Origin: Candidatus Neomarinimicrobiota bacterium
GTDB taxonomy: Bacteria; Fidelibacterota; UBA8477; JABMPR01
NCBI GenBank assembly: GCA_016784545.1
Contig: JADHUM010000004.1
Coordinates: forward strand, 39,641 to 103,640
Length of the DNA: 64,000 nt
Direction: 5' to 3'
The notes under the pieces were generated by a model that did no database searches, had not been told where the DNA came from, and saw only the letters and a list, made by a program, of their open reading frames with translations. The stretch's first letter is position 1. The number at the start of each line of letters is the position of its first letter. Shown piece by piece: positions 55,101-63,421 of this stretch. The translations under genes and the position numbers were made by a program.

Positions 55101-55311
55101 TTTCCTCAATTTTGAGGACAACACCTTGTTCGACCTCTTCAGGGGAAGCGCCAGGATAGGTTGTCATAATATTGATCACACCCAGATCAATCTGGGGCAT
55201 GAGGGTAGAACGCAGGGAATAAAATCCCATGAGTCCCAGAAACACCAGGAGCAGGATAATGACATTCCCCGCCGTGGAGTATTTGATAAAATATTGAATG
55301 AGGGATTTCAT
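52159..55311 (-). CDS. RND-family efflux permease (HAE1/AcrB-like)
   Basis: 1050 residues, full length for an RND pump: first helix at about 12-32, periplasmic porter loop starting with TYPGASPEEVEQ, helices 2-6 (about 335-470), second large loop and helices 8-12 (about 865-1020). The proton-relay acidic pair is seen in helix 4 (GILVDDGIVIAENI, about 394-407), and the matching part of the second half is GILVNDSIVF (about 920). It takes substrates from the periplasm or inner membrane and drives them out by proton influx. HAE-1 (hydrophobic/amphiphilic compound) type is more likely than the heavy-metal type because metal-binding Met pairs are absent, but the substrate is unknown. Confidence 0.93.
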   Translation of the reverse strand: MKSLIQYFIKYSTAGNVIILLLVFLGLMGFYSLRSTLMPQIDLGVINIMTTYPGASPEEVEQGVVLKIEENIQGISGIKRITSTSMENVGTVTVELVSGSDPDLVLQEIKNAVDGISSFPSGIEPPRTAKWEFRSEAIEFMINGDVDLHELKSAALRIEDDLLAMEGISKIVLKGYPDEEIEIAFRESDLEAYGLTMSEAVGMVRKANIDLTGGTIRGETEDLSIRTRQKRYYASEMHDIVLRTLQDGTLLYLGDVADITEKWAENPDAVYVNGKPAVLVSVNYTSDEDVIETADMVKVYIADFNEKNEVLEAEVLRNAATSIESMQSILLNNGMVGFFLVLLFLSLALNPRMAIWVAISIPLSFLGMFGLAALMDITLNRISLFGMILVIGILVDDGIVIAENIYQHHEKGKRRIRAAIDGSLEVLPAVFSAVLTTMVAFSAFLLIEGTFGQFFREMAFVVMAALFISLIEGALILPAHIAHSKALAADRKPTKLEVKSNQALAWMRDALYAPLYRYALNHRGMVIAVVTGLFIITIGGVGGGIIQMGGSSFDNQNLSTVDIQMPPGTPASVTMEILDKLEANGMLTGEKFSQDEGKDIVTSVVKRISSSDAGSVTINFLDTREREFLSTDFSNSWRQAVGQVPEVDRINYVESSQFGKAVSISLLGDNIQDLNLAVEAFKIELNQLAGLKNVIDDNQQGMREIEVALKDHAYSLGLDIQTVMNQIRSGFYGSEVQRINRGTEEVKIWVRYSNTDRSSIGDLEEMKIRTNTGQAFQLKSIADLNYTSSLSKIKHLNGQRQVTVEADALNKKVDLTQIKSEVEDVILASILEKYPDINYTIGGHGERKAEAQTSMINVIPLILVLLFAVIAFTFRSFGQTAILLSLIPLGFIGIGWGHAIHDTPLDMPSYFGVLALIGILVNDSIVFIGTLNRNLKEGMAYMDALLKAGISRFRPILLTSLTTIAGLAPLIIANNPDAQMTVPMAISVAYGLIISTFSTLLILPVLLSFANDMKRYKVKFMTGSLPSRESVESAVNELDIDAQLAAESQV

Positions 55312-55319
55312 GATACTTC

Positions 55320-56462
55320 TTAACCTGCCATTCTTGAAGAATTATCTGCTATATCGTTAACGACCCGAACGACGGTTCCATTTTGTAAATTCTGAGTTCT
55401 CAGAGAGATTTGTGTTCCATCACTAAGACCTGTAACAACAGCCTCTTCACCCCGGGTTGAAACCACGTGTACTGAGAGACGATTTATGATCCCATTCTGC
55501 ACTTCCAGGACCGTATTATTTGATTCAAGCAGCTTACGGGGTAGAATGACACCTTCAAGTGATGAAGTTGTCAGGATGTCGCCCTTGAGATGCATGCCTT
55601 CTCTCAGCTCAGGACCAGAAACTGTGATAAAGACCTTCACCATCTGGCTATTGACATCCAGACCACCACTGATGCGGCTTACTTTTCCCATCCAGGTGGA
55701 TTCTGAATTGCCACTGGTGAGTTTTACCGGGTCACCCACATTGATATACTCGATTTCATTGATTCCAACGGTAGTTTCCAAATCATAAACATCAGGGTTT
55801 AGAAACACACCCAGGGTTTGTCCGCTTCGAACCAGATTTCCAGGTTTGATATAACTCTCAGTTGCGCTGCCATTAAAGGGAGCTCGGATGGTGTATTTGG
55901 CCAGGCGAGTTTCTGAAGCTTTTATATCGTAATAGGTTTTAGCAATGCCCTTGTTGGCCACAAAATAGCTTTCACGCTCGTTAAGAGGCTTGGGGAGAGG
56001 CTTGGTATCACCATTGACATCAAATGCCTTTAAATAGGTTTCCCATCGGATATAACTCTCGGGATAATCGAATTTCAATTCAGGAAGCAAGGCTGCAACG
56101 GCTGTCATGAGATTGCTGCGTTGGGCTTTCAGATTTAATTCTGACTCTTCACTGTTTATTTGCAGCATGACATCACCCTGTTTATAGTCGTATCCGGCGA
56201 GAAAATTATTTTCAGATTGGAGGAGAATACCAGATACCTCAGCAAAGAGGGTGACCTTTTGCTGAGCACTGATTTTCCCCATGACTGGCACGGTTATCTG
56301 AATGTCTGAATTTTTTATTTCCTGCGTGGCTACCACAATACGTGTATCCTCTTGAACTTTACGTTCAGGGGAGCTTTTCATGGCCATGAGCAGAAACATG
56401 ATAGCCAGTGATCCTGCCATGACAGCTACCAGACTCATTGTGTTTTTAATCGTAATTTTCAT
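55320..56462 (-). CDS. Membrane fusion protein (HlyD/AcrA-like) of the RND pump
   Basis: 380 residues with an N-terminal membrane anchor (about residues 8-26). The layout is that of periplasmic adaptor proteins: beta strand and lipoyl half (VPVMGKISAQQKVTLFAEVSG), a short helical hairpin (about 95-160), the second lipoyl half (YTIRAPFNGSATESYIKPGNLVRSG) and a beta-barrel plus membrane-proximal domain up to NGTVVRVVND. It bridges pump and duct. The ATG at 56462 has GGAGAA before it and is preferred to an ATG at 56498. First gene of the operon; divergent from the LytS-like kinase gene 235 bases away. Confidence 0.9.
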   Translation of the reverse strand: MKITIKNTMSLVAVMAGSLAIMFLLMAMKSSPERKVQEDTRIVVATQEIKNSDIQITVPVMGKISAQQKVTLFAEVSGILLQSENNFLAGYDYKQGDVMLQINSEESELNLKAQRSNLMTAVAALLPELKFDYPESYIRWETYLKAFDVNGDTKPLPKPLNERESYFVANKGIAKTYYDIKASETRLAKYTIRAPFNGSATESYIKPGNLVRSGQTLGVFLNPDVYDLETTVGINEIEYINVGDPVKLTSGNSESTWMGKVSRISGGLDVNSQMVKVFITVSGPELREGMHLKGDILTTSSLEGVILPRKLLESNNTVLEVQNGIINRLSVHVVSTRGEEAVVTGLSDGTQISLRTQNLQNGTVVRVVNDIADNSSRMAG

Positions 56463-56697
56463 AATTTGCTTCTCCGTTTGTTTGGTCTTCTTTTTCATTG
56501 CGGCGTGAACCTAGAACTATGTCAAGTGCATGTGCGTTGCTATTCGATGAGTGTGGTTTGCCAGCGATCAAATCATGAAAGGACGGGATATCCGGCCTGC
56601 CTGGTGTTTATCGTGGATATGGGGTCGTTGGTCGTGCGAAATGCTAGAGATTTCGAAAGTTGGGGCTGAAGCGGGTGCCAAAACCTATATTCTCGCC

Positions 56698-57771
56698 ATG
56701 ATAAATCGAATGAAGCTTAAAGACAGCCGCATCGCCCAGCACCTGCTTTTTTGGGGTGCTTATTTTATCTTTCTGTTTCTAATCAGCTTGTTAAGATCCA
56801 ATGAAGGTCGCGATGTAAGCTTTCATCTCCCATTTGAACTGATGCAGGTCGCAGTTATGGTTTCAGTTGTTTACCTCAACCTGAAAATCTTGATTCCCAG
56901 GTTTTTTGAAACGCGCAAATTCTTTCTGTATGGCCTGCTTATGATTGCTGCCGTGCTGGTAAACGGAGGTATACTCGTTTCCCTGATGCGCCTATTTCCC
57001 GATTTTAGCCCACCCTTCATTTTGAAGCATAGGCCATCTTATATGTTTGTCCTACCCATGGCTTTTATGCAGTTGTCATTGGTAGCTGTGACATCAACTT
57101 TGCATTTCATGCGTGAAAATCTGCGACTACAGCAAGAAGCGCTTTCGGTTAAAGAGCTGGAAAGTCGTCAATTAAAGGCTGAGCTTGATTCACTCAAGGC
57201 CCAGGTCAATCCCCATTTCTTGTTTAATTCCTTGAACAATATTTACTCACATAGTCTGTTGGAATCTCCCCAGACACCAGACCTCATCCTGAAGCTTTCT
57301 GGTCTGCTGAACTACATCATTTATGAATGTCAGGACGAACAGGTTCGACTGGAAAAGGAAATGGAGTTTTTAACCAACTATATTGCTCTGGAAAAAGTTC
57401 GTATAGATGAGTCAGTCCAGGTTGAATTGAAGATGGATGTCCCTGATACGTCCATAATGATCGCCCCACTATTATTTGTCCCCCTCATAGAAAACGCCTT
57501 TAAGCATGGCGCAAATATTTCAAGTGGTCAGCCCTTTATTAAGGTTGAACTCAAACAAAATGCTGGTGAGTTGAAGTTTCGATGTACAAATCTTCGGGAT
57601 AATTTTGAGGATGACCTGAAGCGTGAAGGGGCAGTGGGAGGTATTGGTCTGGAAAATGTCCGCAAACGACTCGATCTTATTTATCCTGATAAGCATCGAT
57701 TTGAGATCAAGGATGATGGGAAGCAGTTCATTGTTGATCTTAGAATTTCCTTTGGAGAATTGAGCCCATGA
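56698..57771 (+). CDS. LytS/YehU-type sensor histidine kinase
   Basis: 357 residues with four N-terminal membrane helices (about 16-32, 48-66, 76-98, 115-137) and then a His_kinase domain of the LytS/YehU group: NPHFLFNSLNN with phospho-His173, followed by a HATPase with FVPLIENAFKHG (N-box) and GGIGLENVRKRL (G-box). The sensor part is only the membrane bundle with hardly any periplasmic loop, so the signal is probably within or near the membrane. The start is uncertain: the frame is open to 56551 with no clear ribosome site, and 56698 is chosen because the helices start soon after. Its stop overlaps the response regulator start (ATGA). Confidence 0.88.
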   Translation: MINRMKLKDSRIAQHLLFWGAYFIFLFLISLLRSNEGRDVSFHLPFELMQVAVMVSVVYLNLKILIPRFFETRKFFLYGLLMIAAVLVNGGILVSLMRLFPDFSPPFILKHRPSYMFVLPMAFMQLSLVAVTSTLHFMRENLRLQQEALSVKELESRQLKAELDSLKAQVNPHFLFNSLNNIYSHSLLESPQTPDLILKLSGLLNYIIYECQDEQVRLEKEMEFLTNYIALEKVRIDESVQVELKMDVPDTSIMIAPLLFVPLIENAFKHGANISSGQPFIKVELKQNAGELKFRCTNLRDNFEDDLKREGAVGGIGLENVRKRLDLIYPDKHRFEIKDDGKQFIVDLRISFGELSP

Positions 57772-58520
57772 GTTCGCAGACAAATATTCGTTGTCTTATT
57801 GTTGATGATGAAGCACCCGCTCGTGCTGTTATTAAAAAATATCTCTCTGATATTCCTGGTTTTGAAGTTCTCAGTGAGTGTAAGAATGCATTTGAAGCCA
57901 ATGAGGCTATACTCACGCTACACCCTGACCTATTATTTTTAGATATCAACATGCCTAAATTTACGGGGTTGAAACTGTTGGAGAGTCTGCGACGTCCACC
58001 CCTGGCCATTATCACCACAGCTTATCGTGAGTATGCCGTGGAAAGTTTTGAGCTGGATGTGGTAGATTATCTCCATAAACCCTTTTCCCTGGAACGCTTT
58101 ATACAGGCGTTGAATAAGGCTCGGGATAGAATTACCCCTGCTGATGGGAATATGGCAGGCAATGAAGTTCCATCTCCAAAAGAGGGAGGAAGCCAGTCGG
58201 GAAAGGATTTTATTTTCCTCAAAGAGGAGGGTCAGGTCAATCGTGTGGATCTGCGTAATATTCTTTATGTGGAAGCAGTGGGTGATTATCTCAGTGTCAT
58301 CACCAATCAAGGCAAGCATCTTTCCTATATGTCCATGAAAAAAATGGTGGATCTGCTACCTGCAGATCGCTTCTGTAGAATCCATAAGTCATTTATTGTG
58401 AGTCTCTCCAAAGTAAATACCATCGATAAGGGAAGAGTCTATATCGGGGAAAAAAGTTTTCCCATCGGCGCCACCTACCGTCCCGTATTTATGGATCTCA
58501 TAAAAACCCACATGGGGTAG
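57768..58520 (+). CDS. LytTR-type response regulator
   Basis: 250 residues. Receiver domain (about 5-122): acidic pair in IVDDEAPAR, phospho-Asp59 in LLFLDINMPKFTG, and Lys in YLHKPF. After a polar linker (about 130-150) comes a LytTR DNA-binding domain (about 150-248) with LRNILYVEAVGDY and RFCRIHKSFIVSLSKV, the usual signature. It is translationally coupled to the kinase and divergent from the RND operon, so control of the pump is likely but not shown. LytTR regulators bind two 9-base direct repeats; I could not find a convincing pair in 56463-56697. Confidence 0.92.
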   Translation: MSSQTNIRCLIVDDEAPARAVIKKYLSDIPGFEVLSECKNAFEANEAILTLHPDLLFLDINMPKFTGLKLLESLRRPPLAIITTAYREYAVESFELDVVDYLHKPFSLERFIQALNKARDRITPADGNMAGNEVPSPKEGGSQSGKDFIFLKEEGQVNRVDLRNILYVEAVGDYLSVITNQGKHLSYMSMKKMVDLLPADRFCRIHKSFIVSLSKVNTIDKGRVYIGEKSFPIGATYRPVFMDLIKTHMG

Positions 58521-58606
58521 TCAGAAACAATCTCTTCAATTAGTGTAAATATATTGGCGTAAAAATTTAGAGGTACCAATTGTCCATGGCGATTGAGCTT
58601 AAACTG

Positions 58607-59413
58607 CTATGACTCGTTTTTGTCGATAGCTCCAGATACCTTGCGCCGGAGAAAACCCTGGAAGAAAGTATTGAGAAGGGGAATCATAGCCAGTTTCCTG
58701 GGGATGTAGACCGTCTTTTTATCAGCTTCTATTGCCAGGATTATTTGTTCCACACAATCCTCTAAGCTTACTGATTCACTGGTGTGCTTCTTTGAGGATT
58801 TGGTGAGTTTTGTGCCCTCTGCTCCAAAGGCGTTGTCCCTGAGATTTGTACCCCTGATCCAGCTCAAAACAGCCTCGAGAATTGATACTTCGCCCTTCAT
58901 CTCCATGTCCAAAGTGGATAGAAATCCATGAAGTGCATGTTTTGAAGCGACATAGCCTGAATGGTTTGGAAATCCCATGATGGCTTGAGCTGTTGAACAA
59001 CTGACAATTTTTCCATTGGTCTTTTTCAGATGGGGAAGCGCTGCGTGGCAACAGTTTACAGCCCCAAGATAATTCACATCGATTAAATTCTGGAAAAATG
59101 AGATATCAGTGATGTCCTCAAATCTGGCCCACATGCTGACACCAGCGTTAAGGATTAGACCATCCAGTTTGCCATACTTGTCTATGCTTTGTTTGATCAG
59201 ATGACGACAGGCATTCAGGTCAGTGATGTCTGTTTGTACGGCCAGTGCTGAACCGCCAGCGGTATTAATGGAATTGCAGACCCGCTCAAGCTCATTTACT
59301 CTACGCGCCGCACAGACAATCTGGGCACCCCTACTGGCCAGCTCAACTGACAGTGCTTCGCCGATACCAGAAGAAGCCCCAGTGACAATAAAGACCTTTC
59401 CTGACACATTCAT
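58607..59413 (-). CDS. Short-chain dehydrogenase, candidate acyl/alkyl-DHAP reductase
   Basis: 268 residues of the classical SDR fold: cofactor motif TGASSGIG (11-18) followed by an Arg-rich beta-2 end (AARR, favouring NADPH), NAG (89-91), catalytic Ser near 138-140, Tyr154 and Lys158 (YVASK). The C-terminus has a hydrophobic, basic stretch (IPLLNTFFQGFLRRKVSG) that may touch the membrane. General SDR assignment is firm; the substrate is inferred. In animals the 1-acyl/alkyl-DHAP reductase (DHRS7B) is an SDR, and this gene follows an alkyl-DHAP-synthase-like gene after 29 bases, so that activity is the leading guess. A fatty-acyl or steroid-like ketone reductase is an alternative. Confidence 0.85.
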   Translation of the reverse strand: MNVSGKVFIVTGASSGIGEALSVELASRGAQIVCAARRVNELERVCNSINTAGGSALAVQTDITDLNACRHLIKQSIDKYGKLDGLILNAGVSMWARFEDITDISFFQNLIDVNYLGAVNCCHAALPHLKKTNGKIVSCSTAQAIMGFPNHSGYVASKHALHGFLSTLDMEMKGEVSILEAVLSWIRGTNLRDNAFGAEGTKLTKSSKKHTSESVSLEDCVEQIILAIEADKKTVYIPRKLAMIPLLNTFFQGFLRRKVSGAIDKNES

Positions 59414-59442
59414 ATCTGAAGAATCCTTAAAGTCTGTTCAGC

Positions 59443-61212
59443 TTAGTCTGCGAAAATATTATTCCGGACGCCAAAAATATTTTTTGGGTCATGGGCCGTT
59501 TTTACCTGCTTTAACATTTCGATACTTGCCGGGGAAATGGTTCCCTTCATAAAATCTTTGCGCAGTTTTCCAACCCCATGATGATGGGAAATGGAACCAC
59601 CAGCTTCCATTATGGCTTCCCTCATGGCATATTCAATTGAATTGAAAATCTCAACGGGATTCTTAACACCTTTGATATTCATGGCAAACATAAAATAGAT
59701 ACAGACCCCCGTGTGATAGATCTGAGGCACACGATATGAGATATAAGGCTTCCCGGGGATGTTGTGCTTTTTGTGAAGTTCATTGATTTGATTGGTTGCA
59801 GCTTCACATACCTCATTTAGTTTGCTCCATGGAACCGAAGTTTCCATGGTTTCACCAATAATACGATAGCGAGTCATAAAGTCTCTGATGTAGGCGATGG
59901 CAAAAGTCAGGTTATAACCCTTCTTGCCATTTTCAGAGCCGCCAATCATACCTTTATGTTTCTTGGTTAATTTTTTTAAAGTTTTCTGTTGCAATGCCAC
60001 TTCATCTTTAGAGCCCTCCAATTTGAAGGAGGTTACCACCATTTTGTAGGGGTCAAAGCCCTTGACATTTAATACGACAAACTTTTCAAGTTTTTTTATC
60101 CACACCTTTAGACCACTGGGTTTGGCATTCAAAGCTTGACCAAAACGGAACTGGGCGTTATCCATGAGTCGAGCGCTGGCAGGAACTGCTCCACTTTTGG
60201 ATAATTCATACATAAAAGCCACACCGGTCTCCCAGTCATGAAACAGGGCAGAATTAAAATCAGATAATTCTGGGAGTGCATGCACTTTTAAAGTGGCTTT
60301 GGTGATGATTCCAAAATTACCTTCAGAACCTAAAAGCATATTCTGTGCACTAACACCGATGGATGCACGTGTAATCGGATTGACCTGCTCTACCACGCCA
60401 TTGGGAGTGATCATGGTTACATTTTCAACAATGTCTTCAATATTACCATAGCGATTTTTTTTCATCCCACTGGCATTGGTTGAAATCCAGCCTCCCAGGG
60501 TAGACAATTCGATACTGTCTGGTTCATGTCCAACGGTTAGCCCTTTGGCTTCCAGCAGCTCTTCCAGTTTGCTGCCGAGGATGCCGGCCTGGACAACTAC
60601 GCGACGGTTTTCCACATCTATGGATTCGATTTTATTCATTCGTCGCGTGTCAACTGCTACCACCATTCTCGTTTCAAATTGAGGGATTTGCAGCGCGTTG
60701 CTTACACTTGTGCCACCACCGTATGGGATGAGGCAAACATCATATTTAATCGCCAGGTCAATCAACTTTTGAGTTTCGTCTTCAGACTCGATGTAGAAGA
60801 CCATGTCAGCCACTTTATCGATTTTTGCAAAAACGACCTTATATATTTCATCGGTAGTCTGACCAGCACTATGCATGAGGCGCTCTGCATCACCAAAGGA
60901 ATAACGATCCTCGGAAAATGTAGATGTAACTGCGTCTACGAAAGCTTGGTTGATCTGAGCATCTTCTACAGGCTTGTCCTCCACCTCAGGCAAGACGTCG
61001 TCTACATCAACTGTCATATCCAACATCTCTTCAACGTATGGGATAAAATCTGGCATATCGAAGCCACAAAGATCGTAGCGATCTCCGGTCATGCTTACGG
61101 TCCGGTCTTTATTCAGTATAAATTCTGAATCTTTGTAACCCCATTTGTGTCCCCAGTTGTCTTTATTTACAGCGTAAAATTTCTCTGTGTTGGGAGTCTT
61201 ATCATTTTTCAT
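59443..61212 (-). CDS. FAD-binding oxidase, alkyldihydroxyacetonephosphate synthase-like
   Basis: 589 residues of the vanillyl-alcohol-oxidase FAD family, with the size and landmarks of alkylglycerone-phosphate synthase (AGPS): RYSFGDAERLMHSAG (103-116), FAD loop PYGGGTSVSNAL (163-174), HEPDSIELSTLGGWISTNAS followed by GMKKNRYGNIEDIV, the YFMFA strand with Tyr, and the histidine triad HHHGVGKLRK (543-552). AGPS exchanges the acyl chain of acyl-DHAP for a fatty alcohol to make the ether bond. Bacterial relatives are often called just FAD-linked oxidases or D-lactate/glycolate dehydrogenase-like, so activity is not proven, but HHHGVGKLR is typical of AGPS. It overlaps the acyltransferase gene by 11 bases. 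Confidence 0.8.
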   Translation of the reverse strand: MKNDKTPNTEKFYAVNKDNWGHKWGYKDSEFILNKDRTVSMTGDRYDLCGFDMPDFIPYVEEMLDMTVDVDDVLPEVEDKPVEDAQINQAFVDAVTSTFSEDRYSFGDAERLMHSAGQTTDEIYKVVFAKIDKVADMVFYIESEDETQKLIDLAIKYDVCLIPYGGGTSVSNALQIPQFETRMVVAVDTRRMNKIESIDVENRRVVVQAGILGSKLEELLEAKGLTVGHEPDSIELSTLGGWISTNASGMKKNRYGNIEDIVENVTMITPNGVVEQVNPITRASIGVSAQNMLLGSEGNFGIITKATLKVHALPELSDFNSALFHDWETGVAFMYELSKSGAVPASARLMDNAQFRFGQALNAKPSGLKVWIKKLEKFVVLNVKGFDPYKMVVTSFKLEGSKDEVALQQKTLKKLTKKHKGMIGGSENGKKGYNLTFAIAYIRDFMTRYRIIGETMETSVPWSKLNEVCEAATNQINELHKKHNIPGKPYISYRVPQIYHTGVCIYFMFAMNIKGVKNPVEIFNSIEYAMREAIMEAGGSISHHHGVGKLRKDFMKGTISPASIEMLKQVKTAHDPKNIFGVRNNIFAD

Positions 61213-61933
61213 AAAGTTCGGCTGCCTTATTTGTAATAGCTTGTTCCAGCGCAGCTATCATTTTTTTTGCTGCTTCTATCAAATCATTCTCGCTTGGAGT
61301 ATCAGTTTCCAGAAAATTTGCCGGATATATTGGTTCAAGAATATAGACCTCAATGCCTGTTGGACGCATTAAAAAATTACCCCGCGGCCAGGCTTTGTGA
61401 GAACCGTATATCACAGCGGGCAAAATGGGAACCTCCAGATCCAGAGAAAACCTGGCAGCACCCTTTTTGAAGGGTAATATTTTGCCGGGAGTGCCACGGG
61501 TGCCTTCAGGAAAAAATATGAGACTCCTCTGTTGATAGTTCATGAATGTTTTGCACAACTTGATGGTGTCCTGGATGGGAAACTGAGTATCCCCTTTGAT
61601 CTTGCGATCAATAGGAATAAGGTTCATGACTGTATTAATCAGGGTTCGTCTGGTCCAACTATCAAACCAATAGTCTTTGGCTGCCATCATTCCAAAATGA
61701 TTGAAACTTTGTTGTGCCGCTGCAGAAAGAAGGGCGACATCCATGTGGCTATTGTGATTGCTGCAAAAAATATAGGAGGAGTCGGGGACGTGTTGGCGAC
61801 CGTAGACTTTCAAGGGCGTATAGAATGTAAAAACGACCTTGCTGTAGTAATAAAACAGGATTTTCCAGATTTTATAATAGAAGGGCTGTTTTCCCAACAA
61901 ATAGGAATATTTTGGATTTTCAAGAACATCCAT
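61202..61933 (-). CDS. PlsC-like 1-acylglycerol-phosphate (or DHAP) acyltransferase
   Basis: 243 residues with the acyltransferase motifs of the PlsC family: NHNSHMD (His60 and Asp65), a short IPIDR motif II (107-111), FFPEGTRG (EGTR 143-146) and a PAVIYGSH motif IV (about 172-179). An aromatic N-terminal segment (about 18-40) can anchor it to the membrane. It transfers an acyl chain to a glycerol phosphate; lysophosphatidic acid is the common acceptor, but in this operon DHAP or an alkyl-glycerol-phosphate is an equally good candidate. It starts 8 bases after HMG-CoA reductase and overlaps the AGPS-like gene by 11 bases. Confidence 0.88.
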   Translation of the reverse strand: MDVLENPKYSYLLGKQPFYYKIWKILFYYYSKVVFTFYTPLKVYGRQHVPDSSYIFCSNHNSHMDVALLSAAAQQSFNHFGMMAAKDYWFDSWTRRTLINTVMNLIPIDRKIKGDTQFPIQDTIKLCKTFMNYQQRSLIFFPEGTRGTPGKILPFKKGAARFSLDLEVPILPAVIYGSHKAWPRGNFLMRPTGIEVYILEPIYPANFLETDTPSENDLIEAAKKMIAALEQAITNKAAELYEK

Positions 61934-61941
61934 ACCAGACT

Positions 61942-63102
61942 CTATTTTCTGCCATATTTCATATGCGCTTCTGTCCAGGTGTGAGACCCGATGGCGCAGA
62001 TGAGTGAAATTTCAAGAGACAGGGTTGCAGCAGTAATAATTTCTGCCAGTTTTCTCGATGAATGTTCACCTTCTGCACATCCCAGCAATTCCAGGTTTCG
62101 CTTTTGCATTTTCAGGCGTGTTCCTCCACCCACAGTACCCACTGTGAGAGAGGGAAGCGTCAACTTGAACTTGATTCCATCTTCCGCCTTTTCGATGCCC
62201 AAATGGGCAATGCTATTTTCAGCAGCGCAGGCTGTGTCCTGACCTGTGGCCAGATAAATAGAGGTAATTGCATTTGAGACATGCAATCCATTCCCATGGG
62301 TTCCAGCTAAACTCGATATGGTGGGAAAAAAGCTAAAGGAATCATACAATATGTCGGGATCCATTTTGAGAATTCTGCGCATGACACTATTCTTGATTGT
62401 GGTCTCTGCAGAGACAGCATGACCTCTTCCCAGCAGCATGTTCCTTGTAGAGGCTTTTTTATCACTATTGAAGTTGGACTCCAGGAAGTAATTCTGACCT
62501 GTCTCAGCTTGAATGTATTCACAGGCTACCTGAGCTGCCAGTGTAACCATATTTTGTCCGGCTGCATTGTTGGTGTCCATCACCAAATCCAGCACAACAT
62601 AATTTTGAATTGTATATTGATCAATTCTCAACACTTTTCCATGTCTGGTGGTACTTTCCGCCACTTCCATGATTTTGTTCTGGTTATCTGTCACCCATTG
62701 TTGGAATTTTGCGCTTTCGTGAAGGTTGTCCAGAATAAATACAGGTGCCCTTGAAAGCTCCTGCCTGAAATGACGTACTATTGTTCCACCACTGACGGTA
62801 GAAGCATAAATCCCACGATTCATTGAAGCAGCAAGTGACCCTTCAAGGGTGCAGAGGGGGATGACAAAGTCACCATTGGCATAGGTGCCCTCGATTTTCA
62901 GTGGGCCGACCACAGCCATGGGTATATTCATCGTACCAACATGGTGCTCAATGATTCCCTTTAAATCTTCAACATCATCAGTGAGCGTGTCATCAATTTC
63001 AACGCCTGTGAATTCCTTGACCCATTCTTTGCGAGCGATTGAGTCTTCCATGCTGTAGCCTCGTGGAAGATGAGAATTGAGTCCGTTGTTTTGTTCAGAC
63101 AT
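61942..63102 (-). CDS. Hydroxymethylglutaryl-CoA reductase
   Basis: 386 residues, the catalytic domain only, without the membrane part of eukaryotic enzymes. The four catalytic residues are present: Glu87 (CTLEGSLAASMNRG), Lys215 (SDKKAS), Asp289 (ATGQD) and His380 (TEAHMKYG). The VGTVGGGTRL loop is complete. It reduces HMG-CoA to mevalonate, the committed step of the mevalonate route to isoprenoids. The usual cofactor-binding DAMGMNM is changed to NNAAGQNM (178-185), so the enzyme is divergent. The ATG has GGGGTGAT upstream. It leads a minus-strand operon with the acyltransferase, AGPS-like and SDR genes; no other mevalonate gene is in the window. Confidence 0.92.
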   Translation of the reverse strand: MSEQNNGLNSHLPRGYSMEDSIARKEWVKEFTGVEIDDTLTDDVEDLKGIIEHHVGTMNIPMAVVGPLKIEGTYANGDFVIPLCTLEGSLAASMNRGIYASTVSGGTIVRHFRQELSRAPVFILDNLHESAKFQQWVTDNQNKIMEVAESTTRHGKVLRIDQYTIQNYVVLDLVMDTNNAAGQNMVTLAAQVACEYIQAETGQNYFLESNFNSDKKASTRNMLLGRGHAVSAETTIKNSVMRRILKMDPDILYDSFSFFPTISSLAGTHGNGLHVSNAITSIYLATGQDTACAAENSIAHLGIEKAEDGIKFKLTLPSLTVGTVGGGTRLKMQKRNLELLGCAEGEHSSRKLAEIITAATLSLEISLICAIGSHTWTEAHMKYGRK

Positions 63103-63421
63103 ATATCACCCCATATAAATGAAAGTTGTATTTTTTAATTTGTCCTGATTCTTCGTGTATATAATCACAATCATGATAATATCAATCACCAAATGACTGG
63201 TATTCGTGGACGCACCAATTCAATTTTCATGCACAACTTCATTGTTCTGTTGGGGACCTTTTCTACAAGATACAAACCCCTTGAAGCATCCATAGCTCTA
63301 TTTCATGCTGTAATTAGGGATTGTCCAGCTTCAAACTAGGCTTCCCCTCATGAGAACAAAGAGATGTGGCTCTATATTCATGTCACGTTTTTCACCAACA
63401 CCTATTTGAGGAGACAAGAAA
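63103..63421. other. Divergent gap between HMG-CoA reductase and response regulator genes
   Basis: About 320 bases holding both promoters. The part next to the reductase gene (63120-63190) is AT-rich with TATAAT-like runs; the part next to the regulator ends in a GAGGAGA ribosome site. I see no ORF, RNA gene or strong inverted repeat. Confidence 0.45.

Noticed and set aside
58607-63102. Reading the minus-strand operon as archaeal-type lipid synthesis
   Set aside because: No glycerol-1-phosphate dehydrogenase, GGGP synthase or DGGGP synthase is in the window; only the mevalonate enzyme would be shared, so the peroxisome-like ether route fits better.
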